Shown here in pieces: positions 40,499 through 49,062 of a DNA stretch of 64,000 bases. The stretch comes from G020348385 sp964538085. GTDB taxonomy: Bacteria > Acidobacteriota > Aminicenantia > Aminicenantales > Aminicenantaceae. Position 1 is the stretch's first letter. Each line of letters begins with the position of its first letter. The notes beneath the pieces are model-generated. The model ran no database searches and had not been told where the DNA came from. It was given only the letters and a program-made list of their open reading frames with translations. Position numbers and translations under genes: made by a program. The stretch is taken from assembly GCA_964538085.1 (NCBI GenBank), contig CAZIDF010000003.1:124001-188000 (forward strand), given 5' to 3'.

Positions 40499-41548
40499 CT
40501 ATTCAGCTTTTTTTTCAAGCTCGTCGACCTTTTTTTTGAGCCTCTTCATCTCTTTCAGGAGATCGTAAAGCTGGGGAATGGAGACCCAAGCTTTACGCCA
40601 ATCCCGAATGTCTAGATGAGGGATGCCGGCGACCATCGAATCGGCGGGTATGCTTTTTGTCACCCCGCTTTTGGCCGCTAAGATGACATTGTCCCCGATC
40701 TCGATATGATCGGCGATTCCCACCTGCCCACCGGCCATTACGTTTTTCCCGATTTTTGAGCTTCCGGCGATCCCGGTTTGGGCCACAAGGATGACGTTGG
40801 AACCGATTTCCACATTGTGGGCGATTTGGACCAGATTGTCGATTTTTGTGCCCTTGCGGATGATGGTTTTTCCAAGAGATGCTCGGTCAATTGTTGTGTT
40901 GGCTCCGATTTCCACGTCATCTTCTATGACCACGATTCCTTTTTGGGGAATTTTAATATGGACTTTCCTCTTGTCCTGGATGTATCCGAATCCATCCGAA
41001 CCGATTACCGCACCATTGTGGATTATGACACGATTGCCGATGAATGAATCCTCTCTGATGGAAACATGAGAATGGATCGTGCAGTCCCGTCCTAATCGGG
41101 TGCGGGGATAGATGGCCACAGATGGAAAGATGACAGTTCTGTTTCCGATTTCCACATCATCTCCGATGAAAGCGAATGCACCGATGGACACATTTTTTCC
41201 GATTTTGGCGATGGGCGAGATGAAGGAAAGCGGATGGATTCCGGGCTTTGGTTTGTAAGGCTGGAAGAAATGTTCAACGGCTTTGATAAAAGAGAGCTGG
41301 GGATTTTCGGATTTAATAACCGGGATTCGGTCAAAGGTTTCATCGGCAGGAATGATGGCCGCTGAAGCATTTGTTCCTTCCAGTTTTCTCCTGAATTTTC
41401 GGTGAGCCAAGAAAACGAGGTCTCCCTTTTCTGCCTCTTCCAGGCTCGATACGCCGGATATCTCCGTGGTTCCCTTCCCTTTATAAGGACAGTTTAGCAG
41501 TTTTGCCAGCGCGGAGACCCGGATAGAGTGGGATTTTTTTTCAGGCAT
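40499..41548 (-). CDS. lpxD: UDP-3-O-(3-hydroxymyristoyl)glucosamine N-acyltransferase
   Basis: 349 residues. Adds the N-linked acyl chain in lipid A synthesis. An N-terminal uridine-binding domain (about 1-100) is followed by a left-handed beta helix of hexapeptide repeats (IGKNVSIGAFAFIGDDVEIG) with the catalytic histidine in QIAHNVEIG, and a C-terminal helix. The ATG at 41548 is chosen because it overlaps the preceding stop by eight bases and AGGGA lies ahead; ten more codons are open upstream without support. It is the last gene of the atpZ-lpxD run. Confidence 0.96.
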   Translation of the reverse strand: MPEKKSHSIRVSALAKLLNCPYKGKGTTEISGVSSLEEAEKGDLVFLAHRKFRRKLEGTNASAAIIPADETFDRIPVIKSENPQLSFIKAVEHFFQPYKPKPGIHPLSFISPIAKIGKNVSIGAFAFIGDDVEIGNRTVIFPSVAIYPRTRLGRDCTIHSHVSIREDSFIGNRVIIHNGAVIGSDGFGYIQDKRKVHIKIPQKGIVVIEDDVEIGANTTIDRASLGKTIIRKGTKIDNLVQIAHNVEIGSNVILVAQTGIAGSSKIGKNVMAGGQVGIADHIEIGDNVILAAKSGVTKSIPADSMVAGIPHLDIRDWRKAWVSIPQLYDLLKEMKRLKKKVDELEKKAE

Positions 41549-42419
41549 TGGATCCCTGTTTTTTGAGGGCGCGCTCATTCAGGACTGCGCCCAATTCAGC
41601 TCCCCAAAGAAGGATAACCATTGAAAAAGTCAACCAAAGCAAAAAGAAGATGATCGAAGTCAGCGTTCCCTGCATAAGCCTGTCGAGTACGATCCCGATG
41701 GCCGAGAAATGGGCCACATAAAAGGCGAATATCCGCTTGAAGATTTCTATTAGAAGAGCAGCGATAGAGGCGGCGATAATCGCGGGTTTGGTGTAAACCT
41801 TGATTTCTGGGATAAATTTGTAAAGAGAAAAGAAGACCAAGATTGTCAACGTGAATGGAAGCAGATACTGCACGAAAAAGTTATCCATCAGGGAAACGAT
41901 TTCAGGATTGATATTATGGGCCACAAACGAGCTTTCTTGGATCGTGCGATGAAGAGCGGTCCATATGGCTGTGATAGAAAGGGAGATCAGCATGATAATG
42001 CCGACAACGAACATGATCAAGTATTCCATCAGCCGGTTGTAAAAAAATGATTTTTTGTAATTGGCTTTGAATATGAAATTGATCGAAAAGATCAGGTTGG
42101 AGAACAAAAAACTGGCGGCGATAAAAGAACCGGCCAATCCAAACCAACCCAGATTGGTGATGTTCTGGGAGAGCTCTTGGACTCTTTTGAAAAAGTAGGG
42201 GTCCAGCTGGGCAAAAAATTCTTCAGAAAAAATATCGAGACTGCGAACGGCGATTTCCGAGTTGCCCAAGATCTTGGTAGTGGCATAGGCGAACAGGGCG
42301 GCCAAAGGGATGGAACACATGAGCGCAAAGTAGGAGATCGTGATGGCAAAATTGCCGCACTTATCGCGATGGAATCGTTGCGTAGCGGTCTTGATGATAC
42401 CGAAGACCGGAATTTTCAT
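41541..42419 (-). CDS. YihY/UPF0761-family inner membrane protein
   Basis: 292 residues with about six membrane segments. The family hallmarks are an N-terminal cytoplasmic amphipathic part (TATQRFHRDKCGNFAITISYFALMC), the following helix and the WAELGAVLNE-like WGAELGAVLNER motif near the end. It was formerly annotated as ribonuclease BN; the real role is not established. It lies 18 bases downstream of atpE and overlaps lpxD, so it is co-transcribed with Fo genes and a lipid A gene. Confidence 0.93.
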   Translation of the reverse strand: MKIPVFGIIKTATQRFHRDKCGNFAITISYFALMCSIPLAALFAYATTKILGNSEIAVRSLDIFSEEFFAQLDPYFFKRVQELSQNITNLGWFGLAGSFIAASFLFSNLIFSINFIFKANYKKSFFYNRLMEYLIMFVVGIIMLISLSITAIWTALHRTIQESSFVAHNINPEIVSLMDNFFVQYLLPFTLTILVFFSLYKFIPEIKVYTKPAIIAASIAALLIEIFKRIFAFYVAHFSAIGIVLDRLMQGTLTSIIFFLLWLTFSMVILLWGAELGAVLNERALKKQGSNA

Positions 42420-42437
42420 TGGCCTTTTGGGTAGGGA

Positions 42438-42788
42438 TTACTTTAAGAAGTAATTACCCCACTGAATCATGATGATAAATATGGCGATGAACAGAGCATA
42501 AATGACAAGAGTTTCGATCAACACGAGTCCCAACAGGACCAGGAATCTGATATGGGGAGCGGAAGCGGGATTCCGGGAGATGCCTTCACATGCACTGCTG
42601 ATTGCTTTAGCCTGACAAAAAGCGCCTGCTGCTGCAGCAAGAGTGATGATCCCCCCGCTGACGATAATGGCCAACTTGAACAACGAGCCCGCTTGCGGTT
42701 CGAAGGTTTTTTCCTGGGCGAGAAGGGGGGTGCTCATAAGGAATAGAAACAGGGATAAGATCATGATTGGCTTAAGATGTTTTGCCAT
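42438..42788 (-). CDS. atpE: ATP synthase Fo c subunit with signal peptide and Na+-type residues
   Basis: 116 residues, longer than the usual 75-90 because of a cleavable-type signal sequence (MAKHLKPIMILSLFLFLMST, cleavage likely after PLLA or nearby). Two membrane helices follow. The ion-carrying acid is Glu92. Counting from the loop Pro74, Gln59, Glu92, Thr93 and Tyr97 fall at the positions of Gln32, Glu65, Ser66 and Tyr70 of the Na+-translocating Ilyobacter c ring, while Leu94 replaces Thr67. That suggests Na+ binding (inference). AGGAGG precedes the ATG. Confidence 0.95.
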   Translation of the reverse strand: MAKHLKPIMILSLFLFLMSTPLLAQEKTFEPQAGSLFKLAIIVSGGIITLAAAAGAFCQAKAISSACEGISRNPASAPHIRFLVLLGLVLIETLVIYALFIAIFIIMIQWGNYFLK

Positions 42789-42806
42789 AATCTTCCTCCT
42801 ATAATA

Positions 42807-43553
42807 TTAATGTTCCTCTTCATTTACTACGGCTCCTGCTATGTAGATGCAACTCAGCAGGACAAATACGTAGGCTTGAACGACTGCCGTTATGATGGCG
42901 ATAGCCATGAAGGGAAGGGGGAGCAAAAATGGAATGATGGAAGCCATGATCAAGATGAGCAATTCTTCGGCAAAGATATTCCCGAAAAGCCGCATGGAAA
43001 GGGATAAAGGCCGAGAAAAATGACTGATAATCTCGATCGGCACCATCAAGGGAGCTAAAAGGGGGATGGGGCCCATAAAATGCTTAAGGTATTTGAACAG
43101 CCCTTGGGCTTTGATCCCTTGCCAGTGATAATAAATAAAGACCGTCAGTGCGCATCCTGCCGTCACATTGAGCTTGCTGGTAGGAGACATAAATCCAGGC
43201 ACGAGGCCCATAAGATTACAGGCCAGGATAAACAGACCGATAGTTCCAACCAACGGCAAGTATTTTTTTCCTTCTTCTCCGATGAGATCGGATAACAAGC
43301 CTTCGAAAAATTGGATGATGAGTTCCATTACATTCTGAAGTCTGGATGGGATAAGCCGGGGTTTTTTGGATGAAAGGGAGAAAAAGAGGATCAGGAGGCC
43401 AGCTGCAATCAAACTCATGACAACGTAATCCGGGATAAGGTGCTCAGGATTTTTCACCTCGATTCCCACAAGCACGAAAAGTGAAGAAAGCGGTTTACTG
43501 AATAGCTTGTTGATGAGCTCAACTATGAATAAGCTGTGTTCTAGTTCTTCCAT
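42807..43553 (-). CDS. atpB: ATP synthase Fo a subunit
   Basis: 248 residues with five to six membrane helices. The essential stator arginine is in PLSLSMRLFGNIFAEE, the standard a-subunit motif facing the c ring. The protein provides the ion half-channels. It starts 13 bases inside the atpI-like gene and ends 18 bases before atpE. The b-subunit, delta and F1 genes are not adjacent. Confidence 0.97.
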   Translation of the reverse strand: MEELEHSLFIVELINKLFSKPLSSLFVLVGIEVKNPEHLIPDYVVMSLIAAGLLILFFSLSSKKPRLIPSRLQNVMELIIQFFEGLLSDLIGEEGKKYLPLVGTIGLFILACNLMGLVPGFMSPTSKLNVTAGCALTVFIYYHWQGIKAQGLFKYLKHFMGPIPLLAPLMVPIEIISHFSRPLSLSMRLFGNIFAEELLILIMASIIPFLLPLPFMAIAIITAVVQAYVFVLLSCIYIAGAVVNEEEH

Positions 43554-43954
43554 GTTTTCAGTCTGGCCATTACTGCGATGGCTTCAAACAGGAGGACAAC
43601 GATTATCGATGAAAATCCTGCTGCAAACGCTATGATCTTGTTTGAAAAGAAGAAAATTATAATAAAAAAAATAGCAAGAATCAACAGGAGTCTAAGACCA
43701 AAAAATAATCCCGAAGTTTTTAAGGCTTGTCTTTTTTCTCGGAGCAAAACCTTGGATAATGTCTGATTGAGCCAGATAAAGTTGATTGCAGCGAGAATCC
43801 CTCCTCCCAGGACAAAAAGGCCGGTCCCGGGATCGAAGATAAAACAGGCTGCAACGGCCAACAGGAAGGACGAACCGAAAACTTCCCAGGGAATCCGCTT
43901 CAGTATTTTTTCTGCAAGAGGGTCACCGTTTGGAAGAGGGATGTTATTTATCAT
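43541..43954 (-). CDS. AtpI-like small membrane protein of the ATP synthase locus
   Basis: 137 residues with about four membrane helices (LLAVAACFIFD, LFVLGGGILAAINFIWL, two more near the C-terminus). It sits between atpZ and atpB, the usual place of ATP synthase I-type proteins that help c-ring assembly or Mg2+ supply. Similarity is general rather than specific. ATG 43954 is preferred; an ATG four codons earlier (43966) directly after GGAAGGG is equally possible. Both overlap atpZ. Confidence 0.82.
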   Translation of the reverse strand: MINNIPLPNGDPLAEKILKRIPWEVFGSSFLLAVAACFIFDPGTGLFVLGGGILAAINFIWLNQTLSKVLLREKRQALKTSGLFFGLRLLLILAIFFIIIFFFSNKIIAFAAGFSSIIVVLLFEAIAVMARLKTWKN

Positions 43955-44201
43955 TTTCAATCTCATCCCTTCCTGAATTGTCCTGCAGCTTATTGAGTCC
44001 TCGCAACAGGTTATAAATACCGGAAGCCGCTCCAAACAGGAAAAAAAAGATCAGCATCCAAGGTCTTGTCCCGAATGCTTTGTCCAGGATATATCCGAAA
44101 AAAAGACCCACCGCTATCGAAGAAGGAAGCATCAGTCCAAGGGAGCTCAGTGCCCAAATTCTTTTTGTATCCGTTTTAAAAGACGGCTTGGTTTTGAACA
44201 T
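43944..44201 (-). CDS. atpZ: AtpZ-type AtpZ/AtpI protein
   Basis: 85 residues, two membrane helices. The core ALSSLGLMLPSSIAVGLFFG, YILDKAFGTRPW and GAASGIYNLLR is that of the AtpZ/AtpI family found at the front of Fo operons. It begins the run atpZ-atpI-like-atpB-atpE-yihY-lpxD. The ATG has no Shine-Dalgarno and lies only about ten bases after a putative -10 box, suggesting a leaderless transcript. Confidence 0.9.
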   Translation of the reverse strand: MFKTKPSFKTDTKRIWALSSLGLMLPSSIAVGLFFGYILDKAFGTRPWMLIFFFLFGAASGIYNLLRGLNKLQDNSGRDEIENDK

Positions 44202-44210
44202 TCATCGGGT

Positions 44211-44239
44211 ATTATCATAAGTTAGGCTGAAGGAGTCAA
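44211..44239 (-). promoter_or_regulatory. Sigma-70-type promoter of the atpZ-lpxD run
   Basis: On the minus strand TTGACT (44239-44234), a 17-base spacer and GATAAT (44216-44211). Predicted start near 44205 leaves about four bases before the atpZ ATG. It is back-to-back with the lptD promoter. Confidence 0.6.
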
Positions 44240-44261
44240 GCTATTCAGAGGATCAAGTGGG

Positions 44262-44290
44262 TTGATTCCTCTGGGGAGGTGTGTTACATT
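44262..44290 (+). promoter_or_regulatory. Sigma-70-type promoter of lptD
   Basis: TTGATT, a 17-base spacer and TACATT (44285-44290). Transcription would start near 44297, about 20 bases before the ATG at 44317. The -10 region covers a GTG at 44281 that could otherwise be taken as a longer start, which argues against that start. Confidence 0.55.
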
Positions 44291-44316
44291 TTTTTGGTAG
44301 TGAGAGTAAGAACTGC

Positions 44317-46458
44317 ATGGCAAAATCCAAGCTGATAACCTCATTTCTCCTGTTCGTCCTTTTTTCATGGACGCTGCTTTTCAGTCAGCAGACTCAGTTT
44401 TCTTCCGAAGAGGTCACGATCATCGCTCGTTATTGGGAAAAAAAGGAAGATTTAATATCCGCAACGGGAAATGTGGAAGTCCACTACCAAAATATCACCC
44501 TTTTGGCGGACGGGGCGGAAGTGGATGTCGAAACAAAGGATGTCTTCGCTTGGGGAAATGTGACCATCCGTTCGCCAGATGAAGCTGTTAGTTGCGATGA
44601 AGTCCGATTCAACTTGGATACTTCCCAAGGGGAATTCAAGAATGTTACGGGAATGATACAACCCACCATTTTGTACCGAGCAGAATCGATCGACCGGAAA
44701 AGCAAAGACCTATACAGTTTTGGAAAGGCAAACATAACGACCTGCACACAGCCTGTTCCCCGCTGGCAGTTTTCCTGTTCGCGAGCGAATTTTAAAAAAG
44801 ATGATTACATGGAAATGTGGAATGCGGTCTTAAAGGTAAAAAAAATCCCGGTCTTTTATCTTCCTTATTTTCGGTATCCTCTGGATAAAGACCGGGCTAC
44901 CGGTTTTTTGATGCCGCAGGCAGGGTATTCCGGGCAAAAGGGTGCTTTTTATTCCCAGAGTTTTTATTGGGCCCCAAAAAGAAATATGGATGCGACGTTC
45001 AATTTCGATATCTTCAGAGATAGAGGATTTGGCGGTGGACTAGAGTACCGGTATCTTTTTTCTGAGGGGTCAGGAGGACTGCTGAATTTGTATTATTTTC
45101 GATTCAACGATAGAGCACCGGCCGATTCTCCAGAAAACGCTTATATCATTCGCTTCAAACACAATCAGCCTCTTCCCAGCAATTTCAACATCGTTGCTGA
45201 TGTGGATTACCAAAGTTCCTATGATTTTCTAAGAGAGTTCGACAATAATTTCAGGAGAGCCGTGGTTTCCAATCGGAGTTCCCAAATTTACATTTCCAGA
45301 GCCTGGTCTTACTACAATTTCAACCTGCGTGTATCACGATTCGAAACCTATTATTCACAATCGGATGATTCGATCATCCGGAAGAATTATCCACAGATCG
45401 GATTCACTTCGTCCAAAATGAAGATCGTTTCTCCCTTGTATTTTTCATTCACATCCTTGTTCGACAACTGGGAGTACGGGTGGGAGACAGATTATGAAAA
45501 AGAGAGGCAGCGCCGGTCACAAAGTTTGGCTTTTAGCCCGACAATCACGGTACCATTCACTTCCATTCCCTGGTTGACGCTCAATTCATCCCTTTCCGCC
45601 AATCTCAGCTATTATTTCAAAAGCTATGCACCCGGTACTACGACAGTGGTGAATGATCCTATCCTCAGTCTAAATTATTCCATAAATTTGGATTTAAGCG
45701 GGCCCTATTTTTCCAAGATATTCTATAACGCAAAAAACGAGCCTGTGTTCAAACATATTATCGAGCCCACCTTTTCTTACAGGTATGACAGCCCTGTGGC
45801 CGCATCGGATAGGATCATCGCTCAGCGGTTTTTTTATACCAACCACTACGCCCGGTATGGTCTTGTCAATCATTTCCTGATAAAACAGAACAACCAGCCA
45901 AGAGAAATTTGCTCCTTGGGATTGTATCAGTTTTATTATTTTGATCCTGAAAATAGCCCGTTGGGCAACCAGAATGTCAATGGAGAACCCCCCCGATATT
46001 CGGATCTCAACGGGTACTTCCGGTTTTATCCGGCAACAAAGTACAACGTGGATTTTTCCGCCTCTTACAATCCCTATTTCAAGTCATTTTCGCACCTGAG
46101 GCTCGGTGCGAACATCGGGAACATAGACGATCTCGTTTTTTTGAGAATGAACTGGTACAAAAGTCTCAATCCTTACTTCGAATTCGCCCGCATGCGCCGT
46201 CACCAGATTGGTGTATTTTGTGGCGCGAAAATTCCTCAATTATCTATGGAAGCCCAATTCGATTTTGATTTCAACATTCTCGAGAGAGAGATGTTGTACT
46301 CTGCCGTAACACTGGTCTATCATTATCAGTGTATTGATTTTAAGGGTGAACTTAAGATATTCTATTTTCGAGATAAGCCAGAGGCCCAGTTCAGGTTTTC
46401 CTTCGAACTGGGCAATATCGGGAAGACGACCGATTTGTTGGGAGGATTTGGATTCTGA
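44317..46458 (+). CDS. lptD: LPS-assembly protein LptD (OstA)
   Basis: 713 residues. Signal peptide (about 1-24, LLFVLFSWTLLFS), then the N-terminal OstA/LptA-like jellyroll (ITLLADGAEVDVETKD) and a large LptD beta barrel (LPYFRYPLDKDRATGFLMPQ is the family hallmark). Two cysteines (TTCTQP and FSCSR) follow the jellyroll. It inserts LPS into the outer membrane with LptE. The barrel ends in an aromatic strand (GGFGF). ATG 44317 is chosen from the signal peptide and promoter position. rmlA starts one base after the stop. Confidence 0.94.
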   Translation: MAKSKLITSFLLFVLFSWTLLFSQQTQFSSEEVTIIARYWEKKEDLISATGNVEVHYQNITLLADGAEVDVETKDVFAWGNVTIRSPDEAVSCDEVRFNLDTSQGEFKNVTGMIQPTILYRAESIDRKSKDLYSFGKANITTCTQPVPRWQFSCSRANFKKDDYMEMWNAVLKVKKIPVFYLPYFRYPLDKDRATGFLMPQAGYSGQKGAFYSQSFYWAPKRNMDATFNFDIFRDRGFGGGLEYRYLFSEGSGGLLNLYYFRFNDRAPADSPENAYIIRFKHNQPLPSNFNIVADVDYQSSYDFLREFDNNFRRAVVSNRSSQIYISRAWSYYNFNLRVSRFETYYSQSDDSIIRKNYPQIGFTSSKMKIVSPLYFSFTSLFDNWEYGWETDYEKERQRRSQSLAFSPTITVPFTSIPWLTLNSSLSANLSYYFKSYAPGTTTVVNDPILSLNYSINLDLSGPYFSKIFYNAKNEPVFKHIIEPTFSYRYDSPVAASDRIIAQRFFYTNHYARYGLVNHFLIKQNNQPREICSLGLYQFYYFDPENSPLGNQNVNGEPPRYSDLNGYFRFYPATKYNVDFSASYNPYFKSFSHLRLGANIGNIDDLVFLRMNWYKSLNPYFEFARMRRHQIGVFCGAKIPQLSMEAQFDFDFNILEREMLYSAVTLVYHYQCIDFKGELKIFYFRDKPEAQFRFSFELGNIGKTTDLLGGFGF

Positions 46459-46459
46459 T

Positions 46460-47524
46460 ATGAAAGGATTGATACTTAGCGGAGGAAAGGGGACACGTTT
46501 GCGGCCTCTAACGTATACACAGGCCAAGCAGCTTGTTCCTGTGGCGAATAAACCGGTTCTATTCTATGGTATCGAGGCTCTCAAGGAGGCCGGCATTTCG
46601 GAGATCGGGATCGTAGTCGGGGATACAAAACAGGAGATCAAACAGGCTACCGGAGACGGCTCTCGTTGGGGATTGAATGTTACCTATATCGAACAGGCCG
46701 CTCCGCTTGGTTTGGCCCATGCGGTTAAAATCTCTGAGGAGTTTTTGGGGGGAGAACCTTTCGTGATGTATCTTGGAGACAATATCCTCAAAAGCGGTAT
46801 CACATCTCTTGTGGAAGAATTTCAACGGAAAAAACCGAATTCTCTCATCCTGCTCACCGAGGTGCCGAACCCCCAGATGTTCGGTGTGGCGGAACTGGAA
46901 GAGGGACGGGTAGTAAGGCTGGTGGAGAAACCGAAAGAACCGGCAAGCAATCTGGCCCTTGTCGGCGTTTACATGTTCGATGCCCACATATTCGAAGCCG
47001 TGAAGGCCATCAAGCCCTCTCGGCGGAATGAGCTGGAAATCACGGATGCGATCCAATATCTTGTCGAACATGGCTACGAAGTCCACCCTCATCTCGTCAC
47101 AGGCTGGTGGAAAGACACCGGAAAGATAGAGGACATTCTCGATGCAAACCGCCTTATTTTGGAGATGGTTTCTGGAAAGAATCTAGGGAAAGTGGATGAG
47201 AATTCCAGGATCAACGGCCAAGTGGTGATTGAACAGGGCGTTGTGGTGACAAACAGCATTATCAGAGGTCCGGCGATAATCGGGGAAAATTCAGAGATTG
47301 CCGATTCCTACATAGGCCCTTTCACTTCCATCCAGAATGACTGCAAGATCATTCACACAGAGATCGAACACAGCATCGTTCTTGAAAAAAGCGAGATCAT
47401 CGAAGTAGGCAGTCGGATAGACGAGAGTCTTATTGGTAGGGAAGTGAAAATCTTCAAGTGTCCTCCTAAACCTTGTGTATACCGTTTCATGGTCGGAGAC
47501 AAAAGCGAAATCGGGATAAAATAG
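46460..47524 (+). CDS. rmlA: Glucose-1-phosphate thymidylyltransferase, long form
   Basis: 354 residues. The nucleotidyltransferase core starts MKGLILSGGKGTRLRPLT and contains YLGDNIL and GWWKDTGK. The extra C-terminal about 110 residues form a left-handed beta helix (IEQGVVVTNSIIRGPAIIGE), typical of the rmlA_long group often linked to antibiotic or surface-sugar clusters. It makes dTDP-glucose from TTP and glucose-1-phosphate. The frame extends 126 bases into lptD, but homology begins at the ATG at 46460. It begins the nucleotide-sugar run. Confidence 0.93.
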   Translation: MKGLILSGGKGTRLRPLTYTQAKQLVPVANKPVLFYGIEALKEAGISEIGIVVGDTKQEIKQATGDGSRWGLNVTYIEQAAPLGLAHAVKISEEFLGGEPFVMYLGDNILKSGITSLVEEFQRKKPNSLILLTEVPNPQMFGVAELEEGRVVRLVEKPKEPASNLALVGVYMFDAHIFEAVKAIKPSRRNELEITDAIQYLVEHGYEVHPHLVTGWWKDTGKIEDILDANRLILEMVSGKNLGKVDENSRINGQVVIEQGVVVTNSIIRGPAIIGENSEIADSYIGPFTSIQNDCKIIHTEIEHSIVLEKSEIIEVGSRIDESLIGREVKIFKCPPKPCVYRFMVGDKSEIGIK

Positions 47525-47551
47525 CCCGGATTCTCCCAGGGAGGAGATTAA

Positions 47552-48007
47552 ATGATTGACGGTGTAAAAACAAAAAAACTGCGGGTCATCCCTGACGAAA
47601 GAGGGAGATTGATGGAGATTCTCCGGAACGACGATGAACTCTTCCTCCAGTTCGGCCAGGTTTACATGACCACAACCTATCCCGGTGTTGTCAAAGCTTG
47701 GCATTTACACAAGGAGCAATCCGATAATGTTGTCTGTGTCCAGGGAATGATAAAGCTTGTCCTGTACGATCCGAGGGAACAATCACCGACTTTCAACCAG
47801 ATCGATCAGTTTTATCTTGGCCTGCACAATCCGTTGCTCGTTCAGATACCGAAGGGCATTTATCATGGATGGATGTGTGTCAGCCCGGAAGAAGCCATTG
47901 TCGTGAACATCCCCACCGAGCGCTACAATTATGAGACACCCGATGAATTTCGTCTTGATCCCCACGCTGACGATATCCCATATGACTGGAAAAGAAAGGA
48001 TGGCTGA
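47552..48007 (+). CDS. RmlC-like cupin (dTDP-sugar epimerase/isomerase type)
   Basis: 151 residues, shorter than standard RmlC (about 180). The cupin core KAWHLHKEQSDNVVCVQGMI keeps a histidine in the position of the RmlC catalytic base, and IPKGIYHGWM and NIPTERYNYETPDE match the family. It probably changes stereochemistry of a dTDP-4-keto-6-deoxy sugar, as 3,5-epimerase or 3-epimerase; which one is not decided by sequence. GGAGGAG precedes the ATG. It overlaps rmlB by eight bases. Confidence 0.85.
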   Translation: MIDGVKTKKLRVIPDERGRLMEILRNDDELFLQFGQVYMTTTYPGVVKAWHLHKEQSDNVVCVQGMIKLVLYDPREQSPTFNQIDQFYLGLHNPLLVQIPKGIYHGWMCVSPEEAIVVNIPTERYNYETPDEFRLDPHADDIPYDWKRKDG

Positions 48008-49037
48008 GGAACAACGTAACTTCGATAACATGGTCCTGTTGGTTACAGGAGGAGCTGGCTTTATCGGAAGCAATTTTATCCACTATATGCTGAAAAAATA
48101 CCCCTCCTGCCAGATCATCAATCTCGATAAGCTCACCTATGCGGGCAATCGGGATAATCTCAAGGATGTTGAAAAGGATCCCAGGTATGAATTCATCCAC
48201 GGTGATATCCGGGATAAAGATCTCGTCAAGAAGGTTTTCAACAAAATCCAGGGTGTCGTGCACTTTGCTGCCGAGACTCATGTGGATCGATCCATCGTGG
48301 ATGCCGGGGAATTCGTGTTGACCGATGTTTTTGGAAGTTTTGTCCTGTTCGAAGCAATGCGGAATACGGATATCGAATTTTTTGTTCATGTATCCACGGA
48401 TGAAGTCTACGGAAGTTGCGATCAGGGGTTTTTTGGCGAAGAAGATGCGCTGAATCCTTCCTCTCCTTATGCCGCGAGCAAGGCTGGGGCCGATCGTTTG
48501 GCTTATGCTTACACGGTCACTTACGATCTCCCGATTTTCATCCTCAGGCCCAGCAATAATTATGGCCCTTATCAATATCCTGAGAAGTTCATCCCACTTT
48601 TTGTTACAAATGCCCTGGAAGGCAAATCCTTGCCTTTGTACGGAAAAGGGACGAACGTCAGGGATTGGCTGTATGTAGAGGACAACTGTCGAGCCATCGA
48701 TATGGTGATACAGAGAGGGAAATTGGGAGAGGTATATAATGTGGGCGCAAACAATGAAGTGAAAAATATAGATATCGCCAACAAGATCGTGAGCTTATTG
48801 GATAAACCCGAAAGCTTGATCAAATTCGTGGATGACCGTTTGGGTCATGATAAAAGGTATGCCTTGGCGTGTGAAAAAATTCGAGCGCTTGGCTGGCGAC
48901 CGGAGAAAAATTTTGAGGAAGCCTTGGCTTCTACTGTCCACTGGTATCGAGAAAATCCTGAATGGTGGCGCAAAATAAAAGAAAAAAGCAGGGATTTCCG
49001 GGATTTCTATGCGAAATATTATGAGAAACGGAAATGA
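48000..49037 (+). CDS. rmlB: dTDP-glucose 4,6-dehydratase
   Basis: 345 residues of the extended SDR family. NAD motif GGAGFIGSNF, the TDE dehydratase signature in VSTDEVYG, catalytic SPYAASKAGAD (Tyr and Lys) and RPSNNYGPYQYPEKFIPLF all fit RmlB. It makes dTDP-4-keto-6-deoxyglucose. The ATG at 48000 overlaps the preceding stop (ATGGCTGA); a second ATG at 48030 begins directly before the first strand and is the alternative. A dedicated RmlD is not evident in this cluster. Confidence 0.95.
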   Translation: MAEEQRNFDNMVLLVTGGAGFIGSNFIHYMLKKYPSCQIINLDKLTYAGNRDNLKDVEKDPRYEFIHGDIRDKDLVKKVFNKIQGVVHFAAETHVDRSIVDAGEFVLTDVFGSFVLFEAMRNTDIEFFVHVSTDEVYGSCDQGFFGEEDALNPSSPYAASKAGADRLAYAYTVTYDLPIFILRPSNNYGPYQYPEKFIPLFVTNALEGKSLPLYGKGTNVRDWLYVEDNCRAIDMVIQRGKLGEVYNVGANNEVKNIDIANKIVSLLDKPESLIKFVDDRLGHDKRYALACEKIRALGWRPEKNFEEALASTVHWYRENPEWWRKIKEKSRDFRDFYAKYYEKRK

Positions 49038-49062
49038 GTCACACATTTATTGAGGAGGAAAA

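Noticed and set aside
44281..44316. GTG start giving LptD 12 more residues
   Set aside because: The GTG sits in the predicted promoter spacer next to the -10 box and would place charged residues before the signal peptide; ATG 44317 fits better.
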